A stretch of 64,000 bases of DNA from Torymus aiolomorphi (GCA_036365515.1 CM070873.1:28874085-28938084), one strand, 5' to 3'. Shown: positions 10,688-21,989, counted from the stretch's first letter. Numbers and translations: made by a program. The notes: generated by a model from the sequence alone, not told the origin.

Positions 10688-11374
10688 CACTGAGAAAAAT
10701 GTTGTAGTAAATTTTATTATAACTGTAATAAAAATTACTATAAAGTATAGGAAGGGTGAGACAAATACACTTTATGCTGCATTTTTATTATAATTGTATG
10801 AATAATTACAAAATTTTTTGTAATTTTTATGACAGTTGTTGATTAGAAAGTATTACGAAATAAAAGAAAAATTGCTATACACATAGCAAAAACTGTGATA
10901 TAATAAAATTTAAAATATATGCTTTTAATTTTTATTAGAATAGAATATAAATTTTATTTTGTAGCGTTTAAATTTTATTTTTTAGCGTATAAATTTTATT
11001 TTGTAACGTATTAAAAATTACTATAAACATAGTAAAAAGTGCCACATTCAAAAATTGTTACAGGCCATAAGAAAGTTTGCTATCCAACATAGTAAAAATT
11101 GCTACAACATTAGTACTTTCTGCGCAGATCAAGGCGCCCACGTGTCTGATTGAGGTTATGTTTCTACGGGAATTTCACTTTGTCTTGCTTTTAAGTTTAC
11201 AAAACATTCAAAACCTTACTTCAATTATTTTATATTTATATTATGCACATTAATGATAAGTTTCTTTGTGTTATCAAAGTTATTTATTGTCATTATTTAA
11301 TATTATCTGAAATTTTCTTGAAATCGATGGTTTGACATGTACAAGTTCCAAAATTTTACACTCAAGAATCCTAT

Positions 11375-11440
11375 TTGGGTAAGTGGTTAGCGCGTCCGAT
11401 TGCCGCGGTGAAGGTTGCAGGTTCGATCCCAACGCTCGTA
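11375..11440 (+). ncRNA. tRNA-like (SINE-head-like) sequence with A and B boxes
   Basis: gggtaagtggttagcgc resembles an A box/D arm, and ggttcgatcc is a near-canonical B box/T loop 30-35 bases later. Aligned by eye to an arginine tRNA, the segments TCCGA, TTGCCGC, GGTGA, AGGTT, GCAGG-TTCGATC fall in register, but the anticodon and T stems do not pair fully (CCAAC opposite GCAGG). It is followed by an A run. It is best read as a tRNA-derived SINE head or decayed tRNA, not a working tRNA. Confidence 0.5.
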
Positions 11441-11558
11441 AAAAAAATATTTTTATTTCTCATTTTAATTTATTTTCACATTAAATATTGTATGATTAGA
11501 GTCTGAAAATAGTTCTGAAAACAGGAAGAACGAGAAAAAATTTAATTTTTTGAAATTT

Positions 11559-11765
11559 AAGGTGATGCGATACTGACACTATTACCCAAAATTTGGTTCC
11601 CGTTTTTCTCATTCAATTTTTAATTTTAAGAAAAAAACTCTTTGATACGTTGTAGTTCTTTATTAAACTTAAAACGTGTCAAAGAGTTTTTTTCAAAAAG
11701 TTTAAAATTGAAGGAGAAAAACGGGAACCGATAATTGAGTAATAGCGTGGGTATCACATCACCTT
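11559..11765. repeat. Inverted repeat inside the 10688 element
   Basis: Left aaggtgatgcgatac with ggttcccgtttttctc and aaaaaactctttga; right tcaaagagttttttt, ggagaaaaacgggaacc and tatcacatcacctt. 207 bases, arms of about 90 bases. Confidence 0.8.
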
Positions 11766-11954
11766 AAGGTCATTCATAAAAATTACTATGTTGCATAGCA
11801 AAAATTGTTATAATTTCGATTTGTCCCTCCGTTCCTACAAAATATAGTAATTTTTCTTATGTTTATAATAAATTTTACTACAACATTTCTCTCAGTGTAT
11901 ATAAAGAAAATGTTCGTTAACTGGTGACTGTTCCAATACTGGTGTAGTCACCCT

Positions 11955-12037
11955 AGTTAGACAAATTCGTTAACAGTTAAGTCACGAATCGTTTGAGTAA
12001 ATATCTCAAACTTAACTGTTAACGAATTTGTCTAACT
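11955..12037. repeat. Perfect 27-base inverted repeat
   Basis: agttagacaaattcgttaac plus agttaag on the left is exactly complementary to the right arm ending gaatttgtctaact. The loop is about 29 bases. Confidence 0.85.
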
Positions 12038-12886
12038 ATAAATGAACATTCATTTGTCCATATCCAAACGTCCGTTCGTTAACAATTGTATAAAAATTGT
12101 TTTTAACCTTCCAGCCATCATCTTTCCAATAGTATTTTTCATAATACCCTAAAGTTCCTTTTTATTGTACATATACCAAAAACGCGTAAAAAATTCACTA
12201 TTATCAGTAACATTTCTCCGTAACACGCATCTACTTCGAGAACCAGCAACAACAACAGCAACCGCACAACCCCCGCAACATCTCAATATATATACACCAA
12301 TGATCCCGTGATTAATGAACTGGAACCCCCCTGTACCAACCACTTAAGCCTCTACTCTCTCGTCTCTGTCTCTCCGGACAGGTGGCGCATGTCACCCCCG
12401 CGGTGAAAAATGGAAAACCAAACGTCGAAACGCGGCAATAAAAGCCGCAGCGGGGTTAAATGGAATGAAATAGCTCCGGTCCATTATATATATACGGACT
12501 TTCATCGGGATTAGCCGTAGCGGCATTTCCCGTGGGGGGAAGAGGCTAATGGTCGGAGATCCGAAATATGTTCCGGTGGGGGGGCGAGTGTATGTGTCTA
12601 TGGGGGGGAAGATTGGATTGGGTCAAGGGTTGTGCTTCGGTGATTTTATTGAGGTCTCGGGTTATATAGTGGATATGTTGGTGGAGGTAGGGGGCGAAGC
12701 CAATTTCAGATTGTTATTGTGACTTGTGCGCGGAGTAACAATGTGAAATGAGAAGAGATGAGGATGGATGTCGTGATCGCGGAAATATATTGCCGTGTCA
12801 CGATGCTTTATTAGGCTGATCTCGGGAATTATTATTGCGGTCTTTCCTTGTTTTGTGCGTGGATATTTTGTTGATTTGGTGTAAAT
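12038..12886. other. CpG island with upward skew jump
   Basis: C/A-rich left (12180-12370), core about 12370-12540 with TATATATAC, then G-rich right (12540-12860: gtggggggaagagg, ggtgggggggcgagtg). No supported gene. Confidence 0.55.
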
Positions 12887-13443
12887 CCGCGGACTACAGA
12901 CAACAACTGGGGTACAAAAACGGAAAAAATTTCACAAAAAAGCGATTAAAATTGAAGAACAGAGCTTTAATTTGAGACTAGAATCGTTAAAATCGGTCGA
13001 TTCTGTGCAAAACTACGTGAATTTGAAAATGGCGAATAATGACAAAAATGAGCGATTGTTTTCAAACCCACGTAATTCTTCAAATTTTTGTCATTTTTCG
13101 CCATTTTCAACTTCACGTAGCTTTGCACAGAATCGACCGATTTTAACGATTTTTATCTCAAATTAAAGCTCTATTCTTCAACTTTAATCGCTTTTTTGTG
13201 GAATTTGGTTTGACCTCTTCAATAGTTTGCTATTGGTTAATCATCAATGACTACTTTTCATCCATTTTTCCCACGTTAAATTTCCATAAGAAAAATTGAT
13301 TTCGTCGGCAAAAAAGTTTGGCAACAGATAACGAGTGTTCACGAGTATTTTCATGTTGGGAGACCCCTAAAGAACCGAAAAAACTTTATATGGTAGGTGT
13401 ACCCTCAAAAATAATTTTTCCCGTTGTTGTCTGTAGTTCGCGG
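12887..13443. mobile_element. TIR element CCGCGRACTACAGACAACAAC
   Basis: Left end ccgcggactacagacaacaa and right end ttgttgtctgtagttcgcgg differ at one position. Inside, 12929-13204 is a second, longer inverted repeat (aagcgattaaa...tttaatcgct, ggtcgattctgtgcaaa...tttgcacagaatcgacc). 557 bases. A related inner section recurs at 51816-52140. Confidence 0.8.
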
Positions 13444-14646
13444 ATTTTCACATATATGATGTGTCGTATAGCGCACACAGGATGTTTTTCCAATGTATTA
13501 TGTGAGCGCTTTAATTGAAGAGTTCTTTCTTGTCCACGTAGTTACTCGTCCAATTCAACGTAGATATTATTTTAATCGCAAAATATAACGCCCGATATAT
13601 TGAGAGCCACACGAAAATAAAGGGCTCGATATCATTTGAAAATGAAAACAGGACGACAAAAGCCGAAAGAATTTAAGAAGGCGCCTTATACACATCTTTC
13701 CGGGACAATATAAGATTACGACGATCCTCTTTTAAGAATCCATTGACTCTTCGAAATTACTACTATCGACTCTCCCTCTCGCTTCCAAAATCCGAAAACC
13801 ACTGTCTTATCCCTCAAAACTGACCTAGGCGTAGCCATAAAACCACACACGGAAAACGACCAGTTACACCCGTCACTCGCTCTCGCTCTTCTTCCCATTC
13901 AAAAGCCAGTCCCTTTTCCTTTTTTCTCCGCCGCCGCGCATATAATACACGTCCCAATCATCGGATTATCTCTCTCTCGCTCACTCTCGCTGGATTGGGA
14001 AACGTTCGGGCCGAGAGAGCCGCTGTCAATCATCCGCGGGCGCTAGACCGACAATTTCTCATATAATTTCCAATAATTTCTCCGAAGCGTTTTCCCTTCT
14101 CTCTCTCTCGCTCGTAATAACCGACGATCACGCGCGGCTTCTATTTATCTGGGCTTCATTATAATAACAATATACATGTGTGTATGTGTGTGTGTGTGTG
14201 TCCGCGATGCGCGCGCGGCTGCTGCTGCTGCTGCTTTTCTCGAGATGTAATTATTATTGGCGGTGGTTTCTTCTCTCTCTCTCTCTCTCTCGTCTATATA
14301 CGTCGACGCGGACGAGCGAGCCTCGATATATATGTGGATCGCAATTAGGCGAGAGCGAGAGTCGGGATGAGAGATTTTTTGGGACGCGCGCATTTATATC
14401 GCGAGTGCGATTATTAAGTTGCCCGGCGAATTATATTAATTGCCCGGCGGGTATATACATTTTTTTGTTTTTTAGAGGTTCGTAGGAAATGGTTTGCATA
14501 TAATATATATACCGTAGTTCGGGTTTAGTTTGATATAGTGGAGCGGTAAATGGATGGATACGCCGCGGGGTCGATGGGTAAATTATTAAAATTGACAAAC
14601 TGCCCTCGCTATTTTTATACGTCGCGCGCTGCGGTTGCTTATGCTA
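13444..14646. other. CpG island with upward skew jump
   Basis: An AT spacer to about 13690, C-rich left side (13690-13990), CT/CpG core (13990-14430) containing (GTGT)n at 14176-14201 and GCTGCTGCTG at 14217-14233, and a G/T-rich right side (14450-14600). No supported gene. Confidence 0.5.
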
Positions 14647-14882
14647 CACTGAGAAAAATGATGTATTAAAAATTACTATAATGTATAGGAACGTGGGGAC
14701 AAATCTCAAATACTAAAATTATTACTATACTTTATAGTAAAAATTACTATGTACATAGCAATTTTTATTATGTATATATCAATTTTTACTATAAAATATA
14801 GTAAAAATTTTGGTATTTGAGATTTTTCCCTACGTTCCTATATATTACAGTAATTTTTAATACATCGATCATTTTTCTTAGT
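14647..14882. mobile_element. CACTGAG-family palindromic MITE, copy B
   Basis: Same sequence plan as 10159-10406 (ggaacgtggggacaaatctc left, gagatttttccctacgttcc right). TA precedes the left end and the right end is slightly decayed (cttagta). Confidence 0.85.
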
Positions 14883-16160
14883 ATACAGAAAACATATATA
14901 ATAGTGAGCTATTAATCTTTCGATGGGTAGAAACAACTGTTCGTTAAATGTAACAACATTTCGTTACATTTTACAACTATCTATAACTATATATATATAG
15001 AATAAATATTTCCCAACATCTCAAACATACAAAGTGCCTTACACACTTTTTCTACGTATAATAATAACACAGCTCCCGCTGCATCTCTCGAGCTTCGCAC
15101 ATCAAAATGGCGCGCACCTCATCGTTTTTTTCCTCTCCTCTCTCGTGTATATATCCAGCCAACGTCATCGCCGCGCTTGGCGTCCGCCGTCGTACGATCG
15201 ACACAAGTCGCTCGTTGCAAGGATATATACATGCGCGCGCGCGTACGCACGTCACATAATAACCAGACTCGAATTGCCAATTCACTCGGTTCCAGGGTCA
15301 ATTCCATCGTCGTCGCGTCGCTATTTTTTTCCTTCTCCTCTCGCGGATTATCTTCGTTATTGTTACTATTATTATATATAGTTATGTGTGCGTAATAGAT
15401 GTGATACCCGCCGGCTAGAAGTCTTCGGATTATATGGCTGCACAGCTATGCTTATACGATGGGCCTGTAAAGGTCCGACTCATCGCAATAAAACTCTGTT
15501 CCCTTTTTTTATTGCTCCACTATATACCTGCAGCTCCGCTGCGCTGTGCTTTTCCGCATCAAGTGAAGCATAGCATTGCGGGAAAGTATTGTTTTCAGTG
15601 CACGAATACACATATTTTTACAATTTATTATTCCTAGCCCTATATATACACTCTACGACAAAAAAGTGTCTCTGCGGCGAATTTTTTCGCGCGCTAAAAT
15701 CCCTTGTATATCGAGGGGAGCGAGACCGCATCTAGACAATGAGCCAGAAAATGACAAACGTCGACCGCACTGTAAGTATATCACAATGCGCGCGAGCGCT
15801 ATCCGCTTGCATAACTGCGCGGTGCAGACAAAAGTATATATGTACGACGACGTCGACAATGAAACAATGAGGTCCGCGCTAATGACAACGCGCGCGCGTG
15901 CGTTACGATGCATATAATGTGGTTCCACGCGCGCGCACCGATGTTTATCGTCCCAGAGAAGAGAGTGCGAGGTATGCAAAGAGAGTTGGTTCCCGGGGAC
16001 TGTATACTCTTTTTTTTTTTTACCTCTTTGCGCAGTGCACGTGATGATGATGGCGGAGGATTTTACTTTCTTTGTGCGGTGTCTAATATGATGGGGGCGC
16101 GGGATATGCTGATATACATATATTTTGATGAAAAATTGGCTACTGTCGTATAGTAATATA
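14883..16160. other. CpG island(s) with upward skew jump
   Basis: A/C-rich left side (15000-15130), CpG-rich interior (15150-15960) with several TATATA tracts, and G/T-rich right side (15990-16140). Overlapping frames on both strands are typical of GC-rich non-coding DNA and show no recognisable domain. Confidence 0.45.
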
Positions 16161-17280
16161 TTTTACTGTTATCTAACGGCTGTACACATACTCATACAAA
16201 GCTGCCGCAATAAAAACTCATACGACTCCGAAAACAATAATCGATCTTTCTCTCTCATTCCAGTGCAAAACTATAAAAAAACACATCCTACGTACCCCAT
16301 GCACTAATTCATCCATATCAAAACGACAACCTGCACACACACATACACTGCAAAAACCGTTTCCCTCGTTTTTCCGCGTCTTCGGCTATACTATATACCT
16401 TTTCCTATCGCATTAATCCTCCGGCCGTGATAATACACACACGTGAGTTGGAATCCGCTCCAATCGCGCGGGAAAAAGTAGCTCGCGAACGCATACATAC
16501 ATACATACGTTATATACACTCTCGGTAGTAATTATTCATAGCACGCAATTACCCCGCTCTCTCGCTCGCCGCTTTCAAAACAATGATTTATCTAATTAAG
16601 GTATGCATACACACACACACACACAGATACGTATAATACGTATGCGATATATGCGCATTGCAGTGTGTGCGCGCGCGCAGCAGCAATCAATGCCGTGTAC
16701 ATATATATACACTTGGAGCATAAGAAAGCATTATCTGGCTGAGCTATCGGGAGGTACTTACACGTTGTTATTGTTCCCCGTCGATTGTCTTCTTACGTAG
16801 CGTTACGTTGTTACATGTACGCGGCTGTCGCGTAACGATCTCGTTAGGATCGATATTATAACACAGCGTGTGTGTGTGTGTGTTGTATGTCTACCGATGG
16901 AAAGATACCCCGATTCGGGGTGGCTAAGATATTCGCCGGGGATCCGGTAGATGGCGGCGGGATCGCCCCAGTCGCACGGTTATTACACTCGCGCTCTGTA
17001 CCTATTTACACCCCTTTCTTGGGATGCCAGGGGTGTTGATTCATTAATCTCGCGGAGATTTGGGAGGATTATACGGGATGCTGGTGGTCGCGTTGAGGGA
17101 AATTGAATGTTTCGGGAAATGATTTATCAACGTTTTATTATTGCTTTGTTGCGTTATGTTGTGGGGCTGCTTTGAACGGTTTATTGTATACTGTTTAGTT
17201 TCAAATAAAGCGCATAAGGGAAAAATTTGGCGGTAAAAGTTACTAGCTTCGATAGTCAACGGGGGGTAGATTCATTTTTT
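16161..17280. other. CpG island with upward skew jump
   Basis: C/A-rich left (16190-16440) with CA repeats to 16625, CGCG core (16440-16850), GTGTGTGTGTG at about 16868-16882, and G/T-rich right (16900-17260). Confidence 0.5.
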
Positions 17281-17470
17281 TCATCAAAAGTAATACAGTT
17301 TACAGTAGAAATTGTTTTTTATATATAGTTAAAATTACCAAATAATATCAATTTTCACTGCAAATTGTAGTAGTTTTCCTGAAAATATGAGTCTGTCTTA
17401 CGGCTGCTATATCGAAAATAGTAACTTTTACTCCAAAATTAGAATAGAATAGAATAGTTTTTTTTTTTTT
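17281..17470. repeat. Degenerate CACTGAG-type MITE remnant
   Basis: AT-rich with ttacagtagaaatt, tttcactgcaaattgtagtag and gagtctgtctta strings like those in the 55500-55710 repeat. Ends are not defined. A T run follows at 17458-17470. Confidence 0.3.
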
Positions 17471-17491
17471 ATGGTCCGATGTAGTTTAGTC

Positions 17492-17782
17492 CAGGGTTCC
17501 GAGTAATTAATTTCCTGAGACACTAAATTCCTCAACAAGTCAAGAAACACTTCGGACTTCTGGACTTGATCGGAGTCAATTCCGAGAACACGTCGGAATT
17601 TCGATCTTGATCGGAATCAATTCCGAAAACACGTCGGAATTTCGAACTTGATGGACGTAAATTCCGAAAACTCGTCGGAATTTCGGATTTGATTGCTCGC
17701 AAGTCCTAAATTCTTCGGATTTATTCGGAATTTGGCCTTCTTGCATCCTGAAGTCCGAAAGTGCAAAATCTGCAACCCTGGT
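17492..17782. mobile_element. CCAGGGTT-terminal element with internal tandem repeat
   Basis: Left ccagggttccgag and right gcaaccctgg are short inverted ends. The interior is dense in ttccga/tcggaa. It encloses three 41-base tandem units (17568-17690). No coding capacity. Confidence 0.6.
17568..17690. repeat. Three 41-base tandem units
   Basis: Units start gatcggagtcaattccgaga, gatcggaatcaattccgaaa and gatggacgtaaattccgaaa; each continues to a cgtcggaatttcg segment at the same spacing. Each unit itself contains the near-palindrome ttccga...tcggaa. Confidence 0.85.
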
Positions 17783-18030
17783 TTAGTCTAATTCAGGGTA
17801 GAAATCTAAGAATGAATAAGGCTTATAACTAATTGGATTAAACTATACTTACAAGAATTTAATGCAAGAAGCCTAAAACGGCCTTTACAAATTTAAATTA
17901 AAAACATGACGATTGTCCTTAAATCTTTATTGTTAATTGAAAATTCGATTCTTGTCGATATCAAATACGAGTCCCAGTCCCACCATTTAAGTTAAATCAA
18001 CAACTATCACAAGAACGTAAAGTAAATTCA
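17783..18030. other. AT-rich spacer
   Basis: No gene or repeat recognised. Confidence 0.4.
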
Positions 18031-18640
18031 ATGACGAAATTTTCATTATACATCTCACATCAATTTACAAAAACCTCATTTATACATTCAAAAATAAATA
18101 TTTCCTCCCTACCATTATCCCATCAATCAATCGTCGAAATTCAACCCCCTCCTTCCTTCCAATTCCTCCCAGCCCAACCCATCAACCCAGAAACACACAG
18201 CTCACGATCCTCAACCTCTCCCAAGGTCAGTGACAGCGACAGCGGAAGGGCGCCCGGAAGATTTGTCGCGATGCGTGCGGCACGTGAGCTCTCTCTCCGA
18301 AGCCCATTAGAAGCAGCGCGCGGCGCGAGAGAGAGAGAGAGAGAGAGAGCTCAATGGCCCGCGACGACGCGAGGGTGGATATATAGACGCGCGAGCGCGC
18401 AGATGCCTCTCGACTCGGGACTAAGTGTATTTGTACATAAACACTAAAGTGCAATGCGCCGATGCGCAGGTGATTTACGAGCGTAAGCGCGCGGGGGTAG
18501 CGATCGTTTCGGTTAAATAGAAAAAATTCAAAGGTTTATGTGTATATGAGATTGGCTGGGAGTTTAATACAGGTAACCTTACCCGCAACATATAGATGTG
18601 CCCGATAGCCCCGAATCGAGAGCCCGCAATAAGGTGACTC
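18031..18640. other. CpG island with upward skew jump
   Basis: C-rich left (18040-18230: ccccctccttcc), CpG core with a GA run (18327-18350), G/T right (18475-18565). The + frame across it is low-complexity and has no recognisable domain. Confidence 0.5.
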
Positions 18641-19240
18641 CGCGTCACTCTCCAATAACAAGATAGCATTTCGATATTCCTACCCACATCGCACATCTAA
18701 AACGCCTCTTATCGCCTCTCTCTATATACTCGACCGGCCGCGGCACACGCGACCCCCCGGGTATGTGTCATAATATATCCTTTCTTCTCGCCGCGCCGCC
18801 CCCGCGCGAAAACAATCCGATATAATACACCTCGGGCCAATCGATTAACATCTTACCGCGCGATAAGCATCATCGTACTACTACTCCTGTGTGTCGAGAT
18901 GCGCGTATTAGGTATATAGTCGCGTGTCCTCCGCGCGTTCCGACGACGACTTCCTCTCGCGTGTGTGAGCTCTGCACCTGCACGAGAGAAAGAGTGTGTG
19001 TGTATATATATATATATAGCGGGACGATGAGAAATCTCGTGACGAGAGTGATAATTGCCTGTTTGCTCGGCTTTTTATTAAGCGGCTGTGGGCTTATCGG
19101 CGCATCGATTGCGGATATTGAGAATGAAAGAAAGAGAGAAAGAGAAGAAGAGAGGTAGGTTAGCGCTGACGGGGAGTAAAGAGGGGTACAACGAGATATT
19201 CGCGTAATCGAATGATATTCGTGTTAATGTAGCCGTCATT
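18641..19240. other. CpG island with upward skew jump
   Basis: C-rich left (18650-18800), CpG core (18800-18990) with TATATATATATATAG at about 19003, G/A-rich right (19020-19190, agaaagagagaaagag). Confidence 0.5.
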
Positions 19241-19289
19241 CTTACATATGCAAATGTCTGTGACCGCACATCTTTTATTAGTCGCATTA

Positions 19290-19967
19290 ATACCACACTA
19301 TCTTCCCTACACTGTCAAAACCATCCCTCTGACTTTTCACCACACCACCGAAAACCCCATCCCACCCCCCCAAAAAGAAACAAAAAATCACAGTCTCTCT
19401 CTCATACTTCCAGCTCACCTCTCCCGAAAAATCCATACCACCATATATATATACCTATACACACTCCTGGTCTGCGCTCTTTCCTCTCCCGCGCTATACG
19501 TATCTCTCCCTCCTCTCTCCCATAGGCCGGGCGTCGCGCGCCATACTGCTCGACAGTGTCGCGCTATTGGCGGCTCTCGGTGTCCTATGGGCGTGGCCCG
19601 CTCGCGGCGCTAATCGATCGCCGCCGCCGCCGCCGCCGTCAGTTGGGGTGGGGGTAGGCGGCGCGCGCGCCTCTCCGGGCGCCTCCAGTGCGCGCCGAGC
19701 GAGCAGCCGATGCGCACCGCGTCGTCTCTGCGTGCGTCTCTTTGTCGTTCATCGTATGTGTGTATATATATACTCGCGCGTGTGTTGGTATACATTAAAA
19801 AAGAAGTATATATACAGTTGTTGAAGGTTATACGCGCAAGAAAGGAAGCAAGAGAGTTTGTTGTTGTAGCATAGTAAAGTGACAGTATTGTTGTTATTCT
19901 TAGAGAAAAGAGTGGAAGGAGAGTATATATTATACAGTGAAAAAGAGAGGGAGAAATAGAGAGAGAA
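19290..19967 (+). promoter_or_regulatory. ss: Putative ss promoter and 5' UTR region
   Basis: C-rich sequence (19300-19460) passes through a CpG-rich core (19480-19760), with a TCAGTT initiator-like string at 19639-19644 and TATATATATAC at 19762-19772, into G/A/T-rich sequence (19790-19967) directly before the GC-rich leader of the first coding exon. Insect promoters often use TCAGT-type initiators. The exact TSS cannot be fixed from sequence, and ss may also have more distant promoters. Confidence 0.35.
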
Positions 19968-20015
19968 ATGAGCGGTAGCTGGGGCAGTGGGTGGTGTCGT
20001 CGCCGGCGAGGATGA
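19968..20015 (+). promoter_or_regulatory. Upstream ORF 1 in the ss leader (15 codons)
   Basis: ATG at 19968 opens a short frame, Arg-rich at its end (WCRRRRG), that stops at 20013-20015. It is in a different frame from ss. If the leader is transcribed this far, this would be met before any in-frame ss ATG. Confidence 0.35.
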
Positions 20016-20092
20016 TGCCGGGGCCGCCGCGGCCGCAGCAGCAGCAGCAGCACGAGCTAGCACCGGGACCAGCAGCAGCGCAGCAGCCGTAG
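20012..20092 (+). promoter_or_regulatory. Upstream ORF 2 in the ss leader (26 codons)
   Basis: Tandem ATG ATG at 20012 overlaps the stop of upstream ORF 1 (ATGA arrangement) and encodes a Pro/Gln-rich peptide ending at the TAG at 20090-20092. Termination-reinitiation across the overlap is possible but unproven. Confidence 0.3.
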
Positions 20093-20201
20093 CCGTGTAC
20101 GCTACGCTGGAGAGGGCCGCCGGGGGGCTCGGGCTCCCCGTCGCGGGACACCACCATCATCACTTTGTTCAGCCGGATTTGACGTTGACGTCGTCGCCGA
20201 C

Positions 20202-20279
20202 ATGCGCGCCGCTCGCCACGAGTGCCTACCATCAGCAGCAGCAGCAGCATCAGCAGGGATTAGTGGTGGTTGCTGGTAG
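20202..20279 (+). promoter_or_regulatory. Upstream ORF 3 in the ss leader (25 codons)
   Basis: ATG at 20202 opens an Ala/Ser-rich frame stopping at 20277-20279, still 20 bases before the first ATG in the ss frame (20299). Confidence 0.3.
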
Positions 20280-20364
20280 CGGGGAGGGCCAGCAGACGAT
20301 GACGCCGACGTCGGCGCCGACGGGCGCGGCGGTAGCCGCCAGTCCCGCCAACAACCCCGTCGCT

Positions 20365-20420
20365 ATGAGCCAGCTGGGGACCGTCTACGCGACCAAGCGG
20401 CGACGGAGGAACGGCAAGAG
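20365..20420 (+). CDS. ss: spineless / aryl hydrocarbon receptor homologue, first coding exon (partial gene)
   Basis: Spineless is the insect orthologue of AhR, a bHLH-PAS transcription factor that pairs with Tango/ARNT in the nucleus and specifies antennal, distal-leg and sensory neuron identity. The exon encodes MSQLGTVYATKRRRRNGK, the basic, nuclear-localisation-like N-terminus that I recognise from insect spineless, plus two bases (ag) of a serine codon. It ends at the donor ag|gtgtgtgg (GT at 20421), a phase 2 junction that joins exactly to t|ctgaag at 51376. I chose ATG 20365 because the Drosophila protein begins here. An in-frame ATG at 20299 (A at -3) would add 22 residues. The frame stays open back to 19972 without another ATG (Ala, His and Gln runs), so a longer isoform through a non-AUG start or upstream exon cannot be excluded. 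Gene identity is very likely; the start is less certain. Confidence 0.85.
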
Positions 20421-20747
20421 GTGTGTGGTTGTGTGCAGTTGTGGAGGGGGGATTATAAGAAGTGCGAATTTTTGGGTGGGAAGTAGTTTGTGTGTGTGGG
20501 TGTGAGTGTAATAGTGTTTTTTGAGGTGGTTATATATATATATATATATATATGCGTGCGAGATGTATATATCTGCGCCGTTGTTTGGAGCGTAGAGACA
20601 GACGTTGTTTCCTTGCGCTTTACGAGTATTGTTTCGCGGTCTTTGTTTCGTTGTATTATTGCAGATGATGTTTGACGTTCCTACCTGCAGTTATATATAT
20701 ATGACGCGTGTCATGCATATGTGAGTCAAGCTCTCTTTTGACGTTCA
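20421..20747. other. G/T-rich start of intron 1
   Basis: Right-hand G/T-rich flank of the ss exon-1 island, with (TA)n at about 20531-20552. No further exon seen. Confidence 0.5.
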
Positions 20748-21778
20748 TACCCGTGTAAAAAAAAATTGAGATGGTTAAAAGATCGCTTAAAGATACGTCT
20801 CGATTATGGCCGTTTTTGTTACTTTTTAAGATGACAAATCTCAACGAATAATCTAGATGATTTTAATATCTTATTAATCATCGCCTTTGAAACGTTTTTA
20901 AGATGATTTTCAGACATACGAAATTCATTATTTAATATCATTTTAAGATAAATTTGAGATGCTTTTGAAATGAATTTGGGACGAATTCGAGACGAGCTTT
21001 CGTACTGAATTTTAGATGATTTTTAGATTTTTTAAGATGATAAGATTAACTTGAGACAAACTTTTATGACAACTTTAAGGTGTGTGATAAATGAATTGAT
21101 TCAAAAATTTTTAAATTTATTAAAAAATTTTTTTAATCGATTCTTTAAACCCGATTAAGGGGTTTATACCAAAAGCAAGGCAAGCCTTGAAGTTTAGATT
21201 CTTGTTAAAGAGTGATTTAAAGGCTGAATCTCTCGGACTCAATGTGTTTAGAGGTGCCTCGATCGATGCACCGCGTAGTGGCGACAAACGAGAACCAGGA
21301 GTTCGGTTACTTCCGATCGGTTGTTACCGTTGTTAGACGCTACGCGGCGCATCGGTCGGGGCACCCCTAAACACATTGAAATGCCGAGAGTATATAAGTC
21401 CGAGAGATTCAGCCTTTAAATCACTCTTTAACAAGAATCTAAACTTCAAGGCTTGTCTTGCTTTTGGTATAAACCCCTTAATCGGGTTTAAAGAAGTGAT
21501 TAAAAGATTTTTTTAAAAATTTTGGAATCAATTCATTTTTCAGACATCTTAAAGTTGTCATAAAAGTTTGTCTTAAATTAATCTTATCATCATCTTAAAA
21601 AAATCTAAAAATCATCTTAAATTCAGTACGAAAGCTCGTCTCGAATTCGTCTCAAATTCATTTCAAAAGCATCTCAAATTTATCTTAAAATGTCATCTTA
21701 AAAAGTAACAAAAACGGCCATAATCGAGACAAACCTTAAAGCGATCTTTTTGTGATCTCAACTTTTTTTACGCGGGTA
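20748..21778. mobile_element. 1-kb palindromic foldback element, TACCCGTGTAAA ends
   Basis: Left end tacccgtgtaaaaaaaaatt and right end aactttttttacgcgggta. Arms of roughly 480 bases are built of atctcaaattcatctta-like units on one side and their complements on the other. The inner arms pair at gcaaggcaagccttgaagtt / aacttcaaggcttgtcttgc, gtttagaggtgcc / ggcacccctaaac and caccgcgtagtgg / ctacgcggcgc. It has no coding capacity. Its right-arm sequence recurs downstream of exon 2 (51632-51815). It shares terminal ACCCGTGTAAAA with 25289-25500. Confidence 0.85.
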
Positions 21779-21989
21779 CTGTTTTACAAAAGCATAATCG
21801 TGATTATCACTCTGTTTATACCTGCGGTTTATTGTCGTGACGTAAAAAGAAAAGAAGAGAGTAGTGCTGTTTCATATAACCTTTTGAAACGCTGTAAAAT
21901 TCATTGTAACAATAATGTAAAGCAGCTCCTGAAAAAGTATACGAAAAGTGTTCAATTTCAATTTTCTTTTACGTAGACAACAAAATCGT
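21779..21989. other. AT-rich spacer
   Basis: No gene or repeat recognised. Confidence 0.4.

Larger units (their letters stand above)
10688..11897. mobile_element. 1.2-kb CACTGAG-terminal TIR element carrying a tRNA-like module
   Basis: Termini cactgagaaaaatgttgtag and ctacaacatttctctcagtg are inverted repeats continuing as aaattttattataa. Both sides abut TA. The interior holds AT-rich subterminal repeats (ttactataaa, tagtaaaaattgctac), a tRNA-like segment (11375-11440) and a second foldback (11559-11765). There is no transposase frame. It may be one composite element or a MITE that received nested insertions. Confidence 0.7.

Noticed and set aside
11375..11440. Functional tRNA gene
   Set aside because: A and B boxes are good but the anticodon and T stems do not pair and the acceptor stem is not evident, so it is kept only as a tRNA-like module.
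19987..20364. Annotating the ss protein from 19987
   Set aside because: The first codon would be GTG, not ATG; the extension is Ala/His/Gln-rich and not known from Drosophila spineless. Recorded as a finding instead.
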